32,988 bases of DNA from an uncultured Bacteroidales bacterium (GTDB taxonomy: Bacteria; Bacteroidota; Bacteroidia; Bacteroidales; UBA932), in the NCBI GenBank assembly GCA_900317845.1, contig ONII01000022.1, positions 1 through 32,988 on the forward strand. The letters run 5' to 3'. The position numbers and the translations under genes were made by a program. Below, in pieces: positions 15,502-23,311 of this stretch (its first letter is position 1; each line of letters begins with the position of its first letter). The notes below the pieces were generated by a model, which was given only the letters and a program-made list of their open reading frames with translations, was not told the origin of the DNA and ran no database searches.

Positions 15502-16244
15502 GAGAAACCACGGTTTTCGGCCCCATCTTTAGCCGGCGTCTGGGCAGTTCCCTGGGAATCAACCTCTTGCCGGAACGCGGAAAAGTTTGTAACTTTGACT
15601 GCGTGTACTGTGAGTGCGGCTGGAACAAAGACGGCCTGGAGGACAGGAAGTTACCTTGCGCCGCAGACGTAGAGCTTGCCCTGCGTACCAAACTGGAGGA
15701 ATGCGCGGCTGCGGGTACCCCTATCGACTCCATTACTTTTTCCGGAGACGGGGAGCCCACGCTCAATCCGGCGTTTGCGCAAATTATCGACCTCACGCTG
15801 GCCCTGCGGAACCGCTATTATCCCGCGGCCAAGGTGTCGGTCCTTACCAATGCTACGCGGGCAGGGGAGGAAAGTGTTTTCCAGGCGCTTTGCAAGGTGG
15901 ACAATGCCATCCTCAAGCTGGATGCCCCCACAGACGAGCAAGTGGCGCTGGTGAACAGGCCCGCAGGAAACTATCATGTCTCGGAGGTGATCCGGTCCAT
16001 GAAGCGGTTTAACGGGGCTTTTGTGCTGCAGACCATGTTTCTGCGTGGTCCCGGCTGGGCCACGGAGGATTGGGTGGGGCCCTGGATGGAAATCGTGCGA
16101 AAGGTGAACCCGCGGGAAATTATGGTGTACACCATCGACCGGGAAACGCCCCTTGCCGGGCTCAAGAAATATGCGGTAGAGGAAATGCGCGCACTGGTGC
16201 AGCCTCTCATTAACGAAGGATATATTGTTCAAATTAAAGGATAA
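15495..16244 (+). CDS. Radical SAM protein (COG0731-like)
   Basis: A 249-residue radical SAM enzyme. Cys32, Cys36 and Cys39 form the CxxxCxxC cluster motif (VCNFDCVYCECG), preceded by the GPIFSRRLGSSLGINLLP segment found in the COG0731 Fe-S oxidoreductase group. SAM-binding GDGEPT (in SFSGDGEPTLNP) is also present. COG0731 includes wyosine-synthesis-related enzymes, but this short form has no assigned substrate. ATG 15495 overlaps the amidohydrolase stop; deoC follows 6 bp after the end, so transcription is probably shared from ftsY or an internal promoter onward. Confidence 0.88.
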   Translation: MLRETTVFGPIFSRRLGSSLGINLLPERGKVCNFDCVYCECGWNKDGLEDRKLPCAADVELALRTKLEECAAAGTPIDSITFSGDGEPTLNPAFAQIIDLTLALRNRYYPAAKVSVLTNATRAGEESVFQALCKVDNAILKLDAPTDEQVALVNRPAGNYHVSEVIRSMKRFNGAFVLQTMFLRGPGWATEDWVGPWMEIVRKVNPREIMVYTIDRETPLAGLKKYAVEEMRALVQPLINEGYIVQIKG

Positions 16245-16250
16245 AAAACT

Positions 16251-17141
16251 ATGTCTATCTCCAGCAAATACGGCTATACGCCGGACAAAGAGGCTATCGC
16301 CCGTTCTTTGGACCTGATTGCAGGCGGTTTGGAAGAAATCGCCACCGAGGAACTGTACAAGAAGTGCTTCGGCATCATGGACCAGACCACCCTTGCCAAC
16401 GACGACACGCCGGAAAGCGTGAAAGCCCTGGTAAGCAAGGTGAACTCCTTCGCCAAGGATTACCCCCAGTGGCCGCTGCCCGCTTCTATCTGCGTGTATC
16501 CCAACTTTGCCTCCGTGGTGGCTTCTGAGCGTGCCTCTAAGGAGGTTCACGTGACCACCGTGGCAGGCTGTTTCCCCACGTCCCAGAGTTTCCTGCCGGT
16601 CAAGCTGCAGGAGATTGAACTGGCCGTGCGCGGCGGCGCAGACGAAATCGACATCGTCCTGGCCCTCAACAGCTTCCTGACAGGGGACTATGAGACGGCC
16701 GGCACAGAAATCAAGGCTTCCCGCGAGTGCATCGACAAAGTAGCCAAGGAACTGGGCCGTCCGGTGTGCCTCAAGGTTATCCTGGAAACCGGTCTGCTGG
16801 TAACGCCGGAGCTCATTGCCGATGCCAGCTTCCTGGCCATGGAAAACGGCGCGGACTTCATCAAGACTTCCACCGGCAAGGTGAAGGTGAACGCTACACC
16901 GCAGGCCGCCTATGTGATGTGCGAGTGCATCAAGAAGTTCTATGAGGCCACCGGCAAAAAGGTGGGCTTCAAGGCCGCCGGCGGCATCGCTTCCGCCCTG
17001 GATGCCGTTTGCTACTGGTCCATCGTCCGCACCATCCTGGGTCCGGAATGGATGAACAAGACGCTCTTCCGCTTTGGCGTGTCTTCCCTCGCCAACAAGC
17101 TCCTGAGCGCCGTGGAGCAGAAAACCGTCGCGTATTTCTAG
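16251..17141 (+). CDS. deoC: Deoxyribose-phosphate aldolase
   Basis: A 296-residue class I aldolase that splits 2-deoxyribose-5-phosphate into acetaldehyde and glyceraldehyde-3-phosphate during nucleoside breakdown. The Schiff-base lysine is Lys205 in FIKTSTGK, the partner lysine is Lys241 in GFKAAGG, and the proton-relay Asp is in DEIDIVLALN. It is longer than E. coli DeoC by an N-terminal helical stretch (1-40), which is usual for Bacteroidota. It closes the ftsY-deoC gene run and is followed by a symmetrical terminator. Confidence 0.95.
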   Translation: MSISSKYGYTPDKEAIARSLDLIAGGLEEIATEELYKKCFGIMDQTTLANDDTPESVKALVSKVNSFAKDYPQWPLPASICVYPNFASVVASERASKEVHVTTVAGCFPTSQSFLPVKLQEIELAVRGGADEIDIVLALNSFLTGDYETAGTEIKASRECIDKVAKELGRPVCLKVILETGLLVTPELIADASFLAMENGADFIKTSTGKVKVNATPQAAYVMCECIKKFYEATGKKVGFKAAGGIASALDAVCYWSIVRTILGPEWMNKTLFRFGVSSLANKLLSAVEQKTVAYF

Positions 17142-17162
17142 TAGTCCGCGCTGCGTTTACAC

Positions 17163-17200
17163 AAAAAAGACCGAAGGAAAAACATCCTTCGGTCTTTTTT
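17163..17200. terminator. Bidirectional intrinsic terminator
   Basis: GACCGAAGGA (17169-17178) pairs perfectly with TCCTTCGGTC (17185-17194), flanked by six A on the left and six T on the right. It therefore works in both directions: for deoC on the plus strand and for the tRNA-Leu transcript on the minus strand. Confidence 0.9.
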
Positions 17201-17201
17201 G

Positions 17202-17285
17202 TGCGCGAAATCAGAGTCGAACTGACACGTCCTTTCGGACACTACCTCCTGAGAGTAGCGCGTCTACCAATTCCGCCATCCGCGC
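17202..17285 (-). tRNA. tRNA-Leu (anticodon CAG)
   Basis: Reading the minus strand gives an 84-nt class II tRNA. The acceptor stem GCGCGGA pairs with TTCGCGC, the D-arm contains AATTGGTAGAC, and the anticodon stem CTACT/GGTAG encloses loop CTCAGGA with anticodon CAG. A long variable arm (TGTCCGAAAGGACG) and TTCGACT T-loop follow. The 3' CCA is not encoded. A promoter precedes it and the symmetrical terminator follows directly. Confidence 0.95.
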
Positions 17286-17300
17286 ATCGTTTTGGGACTG

Positions 17301-17331
17301 CAAATATACGCACTTTTTTTGAAAGTGCAAA
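17301..17331 (-). promoter_or_regulatory. tRNA-Leu promoter
   Basis: On the minus strand: TTTG (17331-17328), 19 bp, TATATTTG (17308-17301). The mature tRNA begins 15 bp later. A small GCACTTT/AAAGTGC hairpin lies between the boxes. Confidence 0.75.
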
Positions 17332-17341
17332 CTTTTCTTTC

Positions 17342-18109
17342 TTAAATTTCAATTTGCAGCGGAATCACTTTTTCCCACAGGGTGGTACGGAAGGTGATGG
17401 CGGTAAGGGAAAGGTCCAGTTGCAAGGATAGGTCTTCCAGGTCCGGGGCGGTCCAGTCGTATCCGGCTTCCAGCATGTAGTTGCCCAGCGCAAAGGAACG
17501 TACTGCGCCCTCCGGCGTGGTGAGATCCATCCATAGCTCCCCCTCCGGCCACTGGCGGGGGAGGCGGATGGTGTCCCCGCTGTCCAGGCGACACTGGAAC
17601 GCTCCTTCTTCCGGCGTTCCCACAGGCTCCAGTGCGCCTACACAGCCGCGGATTTGCGTCCAGTACGGTTCTCCCCAGCCGGGCGGCCCTTCAACCGTGA
17701 GGGAAAGGCCGCAGAAGTGTTTGTGCAGTTGCACCTGCACCCGGGCGGTATCCTCCGGGGTAGGCACCTCCTGGCTATGAGCGTACAACGGCGGGCACTC
17801 ATATCCGTACGGGATGCTCACCGGCCCGGTCCTGGGAAGGGAAGCGCCGGCAACTGCCGTGAGCTGCACGCTCCCCTTGGGCACGCGTACCATGAAACTG
17901 GTGTCACGGGCCACCTCCCATTCCCGGTAAAACTCCTCTCCGCTGAGGGAAAAGCGTACCGGATAGGCCGGAAGGTCAAAGATATCTACAGTCAGTGCAC
18001 AGGGACAGGCTGTTCTGTCCTCCTTGATAAGCGAGCAGGATGCCCACGACAGACAGACCAGAAGGAGGAGCGCAGCCCGCCCTGTACACAGATTGTATTT
18101 ACTTGCCAT
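17342..18109 (-). CDS. FimB/Mfa2-like lipoprotein
   Basis: A 255-residue lipoprotein: signal peptide MASKYNLCTGRAALLLLVCL with the lipid Cys at about 25, followed by the KEDRTACPCALTV sequence that resembles the start of FimB/Mfa2 family proteins (anchors of Bacteroidales type V pili). The remainder is predicted beta-rich: short Val/Leu strands separated by Pro and Gly. No FimA/Mfa1-like pilin is next to it, so it may be a stand-alone surface protein. I start at 18109 because the upstream Met at 18130 lies deeper inside the preceding gene. The start overlaps the upstream peptidase-like gene by 11 bp, so the pair is translationally coupled. Confidence 0.65.
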   Translation of the reverse strand: MASKYNLCTGRAALLLLVCLSWASCSLIKEDRTACPCALTVDIFDLPAYPVRFSLSGEEFYREWEVARDTSFMVRVPKGSVQLTAVAGASLPRTGPVSIPYGYECPPLYAHSQEVPTPEDTARVQVQLHKHFCGLSLTVEGPPGWGEPYWTQIRGCVGALEPVGTPEEGAFQCRLDSGDTIRLPRQWPEGELWMDLTTPEGAVRSFALGNYMLEAGYDWTAPDLEDLSLQLDLSLTAITFRTTLWEKVIPLQIEI

Positions 18110-19676
18110 ATTCGCGGAAGGTGTCCACAATTAACTTTTCACGGTCCGGGTATAGAGCCACCAGCTGCTCTTTGAGGTCGTCAATGCTGGTGACGTCTCC
18201 CGACAGCGCGTGGAAAATCTCGGCCCGGGACATGCCCCGCTCGTACAGGTACAGGAAGATATCCGGTTTGAACCAGTACAGGTTGTTAAAGTGCATCAGG
18301 GAACCGCTATAGCGGTCTTTCTCCAGGGTGCTCTGCATGAAATACGCCCACATCTCTCCCACTTCACAATAGCCGGCATTCTTGCCGTCGCCGGTCCCGT
18401 ACGCCTGGTGCCCCTCACGGATGAAGGAGGAGATAATATAGTCAATATAAGGCGTCCAGTAGTCGTTGCCCACCTTGGCATAATGGCTGGCATGGGACAT
18501 CTCGTGCACTACGGCGCTGTAAATATCCTGATAGCCGTCTTCTTTGGTGCCGATGGTAATGTCCGGCAGGAACAGCTTGATCAGGGCCGCCCAGCCGCCC
18601 AGGTAGGCCTGGACCAGCGAGTGGTTCAGGAAGGCGCCGTGGTGCAGCATGCAGGCGCTGGAGCTGCTCAGGTCCGGGAAAATCCAGAAGCGGAGGTCTC
18701 CGGGGGGCGCGGTGATGGCCAGGTCCGTGTCCGTGCAGCGGCTCAGATAGTCGTAGGCGGCGTTGTTCACCGTACAGCGGCGGAACAGGGCACCGTCACT
18801 CTCCGTGTTCACGTGCACGTCCATTCCCTGCGGCTCCGCCTTGCCCAGGGTGCTCACCGACGCCGGAACAATAATCCAGTTAAAGCCAATGCAAAAGCCT
18901 TTTTCGTTCTGGAAGACAATGCGGTAGCGCGGATTGCCGGAGAATTTCTTCTCCATCTGGTAGTACCCGTCCCGGTCCGTGTAGCAGGTGGCAATCTTGA
19001 TGAAGATATTGCACACTACCTTTACGCCGGCCACGCCAAAGGGTTTTCCGCCGCTGAAATTGGGATCTTCGATGGTGATCCGTCCGGCCGGGGCCGCGGC
19101 AGGCCCTTTGGTCTGGGAAACCAGCAGCTCCTCATTTCCGGTGAGACGGAAGGCCTCGCGTTCCACCAGTTCCCAGTCGATACCCAGGTCCCCGCGGGTG
19201 GTAGGGTCGTGTTCGGCCAGGTAACATTCGTCCAGGAGCTCGTACCGGATGCCTTCCGGGAACACGAAGTCCTGCGGCACCACGGCATACTGCCAGGTGA
19301 TGGCCTCCTCACCCACGTCCGGATCCTGGTAATAGTCTCCCTCCCGCACAATCCGGTAGTCCATGGGGTGGTCCATCAGGTACAGTCCCATGCCTTCCAG
19401 TTCCTTGAGTTGGTCGTCATTGACCGGTAAAAAACGCACGTACAGGTCCGTCGCGGTGATGTCGATACGGTCCGCCTTGGTAGGGTAGGCCTTGGTGAGG
19501 GCGGCGCGCATGTTTTCCACGGTGTAAGGGTCTTCCAGCTTCTCACCCAGCTGGATCATGCCGTGATACAGGGTAGCGGTTTGCGGAACCTGCGAAGGAT
19601 TGCCTTCCGGCCCCTCATGGTTGCTGCAGGCACCCAGGGCCAGCAGAACCGTCAACATTGAGACAAATCGTTTCAT
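18099..19676 (-). CDS. Zincin-like lipoprotein (HExxH, putative secreted metallopeptidase)
   Basis: A 525-residue lipoprotein with signal peptide MKRFVSMLTVLLALGAC (lipid Cys17). A beta-sandwich resembling carboxypeptidase regulatory domains is likely at about 212-262 (GVAGVKVVCN, then TDRDGYYQ). The HEMSH motif (His391, Glu392, His395) suits zinc binding and catalysis, with possible third ligand Glu in the later GYCEVGEMWAYF segment. The C-terminus is helical (SRAEIFHALSGDVTSIDDLK). It may cut a surface or host protein, but activity is inferred from the motif alone. ATG 19676 gives a normal signal peptide. It is coupled to the FimB/Mfa2-like lipoprotein downstream. No good -7 element is seen upstream. 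Confidence 0.65.
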   Translation of the reverse strand: MKRFVSMLTVLLALGACSNHEGPEGNPSQVPQTATLYHGMIQLGEKLEDPYTVENMRAALTKAYPTKADRIDITATDLYVRFLPVNDDQLKELEGMGLYLMDHPMDYRIVREGDYYQDPDVGEEAITWQYAVVPQDFVFPEGIRYELLDECYLAEHDPTTRGDLGIDWELVEREAFRLTGNEELLVSQTKGPAAAPAGRITIEDPNFSGGKPFGVAGVKVVCNIFIKIATCYTDRDGYYQMEKKFSGNPRYRIVFQNEKGFCIGFNWIIVPASVSTLGKAEPQGMDVHVNTESDGALFRRCTVNNAAYDYLSRCTDTDLAITAPPGDLRFWIFPDLSSSSACMLHHGAFLNHSLVQAYLGGWAALIKLFLPDITIGTKEDGYQDIYSAVVHEMSHASHYAKVGNDYWTPYIDYIISSFIREGHQAYGTGDGKNAGYCEVGEMWAYFMQSTLEKDRYSGSLMHFNNLYWFKPDIFLYLYERGMSRAEIFHALSGDVTSIDDLKEQLVALYPDREKLIVDTFREYGK

Positions 19677-19797
19677 AGCGTTACAGTTTTTTGTTTGCTG
19701 CAAAGCTCAGAAAACTTATCCGTGTAACGAAAATAGAAACGTTTATTTTCAAAAAAGGCTTCTGGCATAGCTGGAAGGCCGTTTTTTCCCAAAAACC

Positions 19798-19866
19798 AAA
19801 CGGATAAATTTATATTTTTGAACGCCGGTCGGCCCCAGACCCACTCCAGAGCCCGATTATCCGTTT
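19798..19866. repeat. 10-bp inverted repeat upstream of typA
   Basis: AAACGGATAA (19798-19807) is exactly inverted as TTATCCGTTT (19857-19866), with a 49-bp spacer. TTATCCGT also occurs at 19716-19723. The motif stands in the 280-bp gap between the zincin gene and typA, upstream of the typA promoter, and could be an operator. No other function is seen in that gap. Confidence 0.4.
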
Positions 19867-19903
19867 AAAAATGAGACCCAAAAACCGTTATCGGCCCTGC
19901 GTA

Positions 19904-19935
19904 TTTGTCCTTTTTGCGGAAAAATTGTAAATTTG
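19904..19935 (+). promoter_or_regulatory. typA promoter
   Basis: TTTG (19904-19907), 20 bp, TAAATTTG (19928-19935), a close match to the Bacteroidota consensus. The typA ATG is 21 bp further on. Confidence 0.7.
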
Positions 19936-19956
19936 CTGGATTTTATTGAAACGACT

Positions 19957-21762
19957 ATGCAGGACATCAGAAACATTGCCATCATCGCCCATGTGGACCA
20001 TGGCAAAACCACGCTCGTGGACCGCATGATTTACCAGGCCAACCTTGTGAGAAAGCCCGAGGACCTCGGGAACCTCATCCTGGACAACAACGACCTGGAG
20101 CGCGAACGCGGCATCACCATTCTCGCCAAGAACGTCTCGGTGATTTATAAAGGCGTGAAAATCAACATTATCGACACTCCCGGCCACAGCGACTTCGGTG
20201 GGGAAGTGGAGCGTGTGCTCAACATGGCGGACGGCGTGCTACTGCTTGTCGATGCTTTTGAGGGCTGCATGCCCCAGACGCGCTTTGTGCTGAACAAAGC
20301 CATCGACATGGGCAAGAAACCCATCGTCGTCATTAATAAGGTGGACAAACCCAACTGCCGCCCGGACGAGGTCCAGGAGGAGGTCTTCGAGCTCATGTTC
20401 AACCTGGGTGCCAATGAGGACCAACTGGACTTCAAGACTGTTTACGGCAGCGCCAAGCAGGGGTGGATGTCCAAGGATTGGAAAAAGCCCACGCAGGACA
20501 TCACCGCCCTGCTGGACACCATCCTGGAAGAAATTCCCGCCCCGGAAATGAAGGAAGGCACGCCCCAGATGCTGGTATCGTCCCTGGAATACAGCCCGTA
20601 CGTGGGCCGTATCGCTGTGGGCCGCATCACCCGCGGTTCGCTCAAAACCGGCATGCCGGTGAGCCTTTGCAAGCGGTACGATATCGTCGAAAAGAGCAAG
20701 ATCAAGCAGCTGATGGTGTTCGAAGGCCTGGGCAAGGCCAATGTGGAGGAGGTCCAGTGCGGCGACATTTGCGCTGTGGTGGGCATCGAAGGCTTCGAGA
20801 TTGGCGATACCATTGCCGATTTCGAGAATCCGGAGGCTCTGCCGCCCATCGCCGTAGACGAACCCACCATGAGCATGATGTTCATGATCAACAACTCGCC
20901 GTTCTTTGGTAAAGACGGCAAATTCGTCACTTCGCGTCACCTGAAGGACCGCCTGGAGAAAGAACTGGAAAAGAACCTGGCGCTACGCGTAAAGCCCGGT
21001 GTCAATGCCGATAGTTTTGTGGTGTACGGTCGCGGCGTGCTGCACCTGAGTGTGCTCATCGAGACCATGCGCCGCGAAGGCTTCGAACTGCAGGTAGGCC
21101 AGCCCAAGGTGCTGGACAAAACCATCAACGGCCAGCGCTGCGAGCCCATCGAGGAACTCTCTATCGAGGTTCCGGAACAGTTTGTCGGTGCCGCCATCGA
21201 GCTTTCCACCCGCCGCAAAGGCGCCCTCATCCGCATGGAACCGCGCGGAGACCGGACGCTGCTGGAGTTCGAAATCCCTACCCGCGGCCTTATGGGCCTT
21301 CGTAGCAACCTTCTCACCGCTTCCCAGGGAGAGGCCATCGTGGCCCATCGCTTCAAAGATTACCAGCCGTATAAGGGCGATATTGAAATGCGCACCAACG
21401 GTTCGCTGGTGTCGCTGGAAACCGGCGAAGCCATTGCCTATTCCATGAACAAGCTTCTGGATCGGGGCCGATTCTTCGTGGAGCCCGGCGAGGAAATCTA
21501 CGGCGGACAGGTAGTAGGGGAGCACACACGCGACAGAGACCTGAATATCAATATCTGCAAAACCAAGAAGCTTACCAACGTGCGTGCTTCCGGCTCGGAC
21601 GAGAAAGTGGTGCTGCCTCCGGCCATCAAGTTCTCGCTGGAAGAGGCCCTGGAGTACATCCAGGAGGACGAGCTGGTGGAGATTACGCCCAACCACATGC
21701 GCATGCGCAAGATTCAGCTGGATCCGCTGGACAGGAAAAGAAATTCCAGTACGGAGGACTAA
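19957..21762 (+). CDS. typA: Ribosome-associated GTPase TypA/BipA
   Basis: A 601-residue translational GTPase related to EF-G, involved in 50S assembly and stress growth. G1 is [10 protein letters not shown] (near residue 13), switch region RERGITI, G3 DTPGHSDF, G4 NKVDKPN. The EF-G-like domains III and V follow, and the BipA-specific C-terminal domain is at about 480-590 ([22 protein letters not shown] is its core, given here in part). The start [10 protein letters not shown] is preferred: an upstream TTG frame begins inside the promoter -7 box. The gene is alone between two promoters. DUF177 begins 62 bp downstream with its own promoter. Confidence 0.96.
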   Translation: MQDIRNIAIIAHVDHGKTTLVDRMIYQANLVRKPEDLGNLILDNNDLERERGITILAKNVSVIYKGVKINIIDTPGHSDFGGEVERVLNMADGVLLLVDAFEGCMPQTRFVLNKAIDMGKKPIVVINKVDKPNCRPDEVQEEVFELMFNLGANEDQLDFKTVYGSAKQGWMSKDWKKPTQDITALLDTILEEIPAPEMKEGTPQMLVSSLEYSPYVGRIAVGRITRGSLKTGMPVSLCKRYDIVEKSKIKQLMVFEGLGKANVEEVQCGDICAVVGIEGFEIGDTIADFENPEALPPIAVDEPTMSMMFMINNSPFFGKDGKFVTSRHLKDRLEKELEKNLALRVKPGVNADSFVVYGRGVLHLSVLIETMRREGFELQVGQPKVLDKTINGQRCEPIEELSIEVPEQFVGAAIELSTRRKGALIRMEPRGDRTLLEFEIPTRGLMGLRSNLLTASQGEAIVAHRFKDYQPYKGDIEMRTNGSLVSLETGEAIAYSMNKLLDRGRFFVEPGEEIYGGQVVGEHTRDRDLNINICKTKKLTNVRASGSDEKVVLPPAIKFSLEEALEYIQEDELVEITPNHMRMRKIQLDPLDRKRNSSTED

Positions 21763-21768
21763 GAGAGA

Positions 21769-21799
21769 TTTGTTATTCCGAAAATTATTTGTAACTTTG
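21769..21799 (+). promoter_or_regulatory. Promoter of the DUF177-rpmF operon
   Basis: TTTG (21769-21772), 19 bp, TAACTTTG (21792-21799), a perfect Bacteroidota match. The DUF177 ATG follows 25 bp later. Confidence 0.75.
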
Positions 21800-21824
21800 C
21801 ACCCCTTAATCTGTTTTTGTGGTT

Positions 21825-22289
21825 ATGAAACAGGTAATCATACCCCTAAGCGATTGGGCTGCCGGTGAGCGGACGTTCCGCTATCTGGCAGATACAGAGT
21901 TCTTTCAAAGTTTTGGCAACACTGAAATCCTGGACGCCCATGTCAACGTGGAAGTTGCGGTAAGGAAGGAAGGTCACGGGAAGGTGGAGGCTGTACTCCG
22001 CCTCAGCGGCACGGTAACCGTGCCCTGTACTCGTTGTCTGGAAGCCCTTGCCCTTCCCGTGGAAGCGCAACCTTCAGAGGTGCTCACCCCTGGTGAGTAC
22101 CCGGAATGGGACCTCAGCCAGGCAGTATACGACTATGTATGTCTATCACTGCCCATACAGAGGGTCCATCCGGAAGGGGAGTGCAACCCCGACACCGTCC
22201 GGTTTCTGAGTCAGGTGGAGCGCCCGGACGAGGAGGCTGCCGCGAGCAGCCCGTTCGCCGCCCTGAAAGGACTTTTTGACAGCAAATAA
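21825..22289 (+). CDS. DUF177 (YceD-like) protein
   Basis: A 154-residue protein of the DUF177 family. The CTRCLEAL sequence near residue 68 is the family hallmark, and the fold is otherwise small beta strands. In other bacteria YceD is encoded just before rpmF and has been linked to 23S rRNA handling, though its molecular role is unsettled. The start MKQVIIPLSDW is chosen over a GTG 6 bp upstream. The next gene, rpmF, begins 20 bp downstream, the conserved pairing. Confidence 0.85.
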   Translation: MKQVIIPLSDWAAGERTFRYLADTEFFQSFGNTEILDAHVNVEVAVRKEGHGKVEAVLRLSGTVTVPCTRCLEALALPVEAQPSEVLTPGEYPEWDLSQAVYDYVCLSLPIQRVHPEGECNPDTVRFLSQVERPDEEAAASSPFAALKGLFDSK

Positions 22290-22309
22290 ACAATTAAAAA
22301 AGATAAACC

Positions 22310-22492
22310 ATGGCACATCCGAAACACAAACTCTCCAAGCAGAGAAGAGACAAGCGTCGTACGCACGACTTTGCTCCGGTTCCCACGCTGAGCGTATGCC
22401 CTAACTGCGGCGCCACCGTGATGTATCACCGCGTATGCCCCGAGTGCGGCTACTATCGCGGTCGTCAGATCATCGAAAAGAGCGCCGAGTAA
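22310..22492 (+). CDS. rpmF: Large ribosomal subunit protein bL32
   Basis: A 60-residue protein, MAHPKHKLSKQRRDKRRTHD onward, carrying two CxxC zinc pairs (CPNCG and CPECG), the zinc-binding form of bL32. In many Bacteroidota the rpmF gene is followed by fabH and era. Here it is followed after 20 bp by tRNA-Arg and then by accessory genes, so the usual neighbourhood has been interrupted. Confidence 0.96.
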   Translation: MAHPKHKLSKQRRDKRRTHDFAPVPTLSVCPNCGATVMYHRVCPECGYYRGRQIIEKSAE

Positions 22493-22512
22493 TCAGCGCT
22501 TTTTTTGGGTCT

Positions 22513-22584
22513 GGCCCGGTAGTTCAACGGATAGAACGGAAGTTTCCTAAACTTTAAATAGAGGTTCGATTCCCCTCCGGGCTA
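22513..22584 (+). tRNA. tRNA-Arg (anticodon CCT)
   Basis: A 72-nt cloverleaf: acceptor GGCCCGG pairs with CCGGGCT (one G-T), D-arm GTTC/GAAC, anticodon stem GAAGT/ACTTT around loop TTCCTAA with anticodon CCT, T-arm with TTCGATT loop and one mismatch. The CCA end is not encoded. It lies 20 bp after rpmF and is probably co-transcribed. tRNA genes are frequent integration sites and this one borders the accessory region. Confidence 0.9.
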
Positions 22585-22591
22585 CAGAAAG

Positions 22592-22633
22592 CCCTCGCAA
22601 GTGACTGTAAATCAGTGCCTCGCGAGGGTTTTT
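22592..22633 (+). terminator. Intrinsic terminator after tRNA-Arg
   Basis: CCCTCGC (22592-22598; the left base is preceded by AGC) pairs with GCGAGGG (22622-22628), with an inner ACTG/CAGT pairing in the loop, and five T follow. It closes the DUF177-rpmF-tRNA transcript. Confidence 0.7.
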
Positions 22634-22640
22634 CGTATTT

Positions 22641-22662
22641 TTAGTGGAACATTAGTGGAACA
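22641..22662. repeat. Tandem 11-bp repeat beside tRNA-Arg
   Basis: TTAGTGGAACA occurs twice without a gap (22641-22651 and 22652-22662), just past the tRNA terminator and before the accessory genes. Such short repeats are common at recombinase core or arm sites next to tRNA genes. No second copy was found elsewhere in the window, so an attachment-site role is only a guess. Confidence 0.45.
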
Positions 22663-22673
22663 AATCCATAAAA

Positions 22674-23255
22674 CTACAATATCTTGACGAGTGTCAGGCC
22701 ATTTCTCTCTCCGGCGACATATCTGGCCTCGGCCTCAGCGTTAGCGCGGCGGAAGCGGTCAAGATATAGTGGTCGGCCTGCCTGGATTTGGATACACTCA
22801 AAACTATCGCCTGGCTGCAGGCTGGAATTAATCGACTCAATTACAACGAATCTGTTCTTTCCCAGATACTCAATGGTAATCAATCTATCAGGAAGCCACC
22901 CCAACTGGAGACGTTTCCCGGCAACCAGGGCTGCAGATACAATGGAATCACCTGAGAATTCTTCTGATTCGACCTGAGATGGATTCTTCAAATCGGCACA
23001 GAATCCTTTCCAGGATGAGGCCCCCACATAGCGCGAGAGGACATTGAGGGTGCGTAATGATACGGCGTCAGCTTCTCTGGTGGAATATCCCCACATACGT
23101 TCCAATGTGCTCTCCGAAACATGCTCGCGAACTTTGGCCTCTATATCACTGACAAGGGCAATGAAACCATTGTGGGTTTCAAGCATTTTCCCATATTTCT
23201 CCTCTACTTTTGAGCGGAGAACGGTGATTTCCGGTATGTTTACAGGCACTGACAT
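22674..23255 (-). CDS. Putative regulator with a Bacteroidota helix-rich N-terminal domain
   Basis: A 193-residue protein. The N-terminal half (about 1-90) is helical and contains SESTLERMWGYSTREADAVS, LRTLNVLSRYVG and SWKGFC, a pattern I associate with a Bacteroidota domain that resembles a winged-helix or HTH regulator; I cannot name a formal family. The C-terminal half (from about 108, LVAGKRLQLGWLPDR onward) is beta-rich and may be a ligand or interaction module. It is divergent from the kinase gene at 23312, and the two promoters overlap (23255-23293), so it may control the kinase operon and itself. Its -7 element ends 7 bp before the ATG, giving a near-leaderless mRNA. Confidence 0.6.
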   Translation of the reverse strand: MSVPVNIPEITVLRSKVEEKYGKMLETHNGFIALVSDIEAKVREHVSESTLERMWGYSTREADAVSLRTLNVLSRYVGASSWKGFCADLKNPSQVESEEFSGDSIVSAALVAGKRLQLGWLPDRLITIEYLGKNRFVVIESINSSLQPGDSFECIQIQAGRPLYLDRFRRANAEAEARYVAGERNGLTLVKIL

Positions 23256-23293
23256 TGCGTGACAAAGTTAAAAACAATATCTTTGCATTGCAA
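23255..23293. promoter_or_regulatory. Overlapping divergent promoters of regulator and kinase genes
   Basis: Plus strand: TTG (23255-23257), 20 bp, TATCTTTG (23278-23285), driving the kinase gene. Minus strand: TTG (23293-23291), 20 bp, TAACTTTG (23270-23263), driving the regulator gene. The two footprints coincide almost completely, so only one RNA polymerase could occupy the site at a time. The plus -33 box overlaps the regulator's own start codon. Confidence 0.65.
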
Positions 23294-23311
23294 TGTCTTT
23301 TACTGTCATTT

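Noticed and set aside
15567-15597. TTG-20 bp-TAACTTTG promoter match inside the radical SAM gene
   Set aside because: It coincides with the invariant cysteine-motif codons, so the match may be chance; it could drive deoC but no supporting signal is seen.
17310-17328. GCACTTT/AAAGTGC hairpin as terminator of the FimB/Mfa2-like gene
   Set aside because: No T-run follows on the minus strand and it sits between the -33 and -7 boxes of the tRNA-Leu promoter, so a terminator role is weak.
21943-21952. GTCAACGTGG match to the transposase repeat arm inside the DUF177 gene
   Set aside because: No inverted partner at the proper distance and it is ordinary coding sequence.
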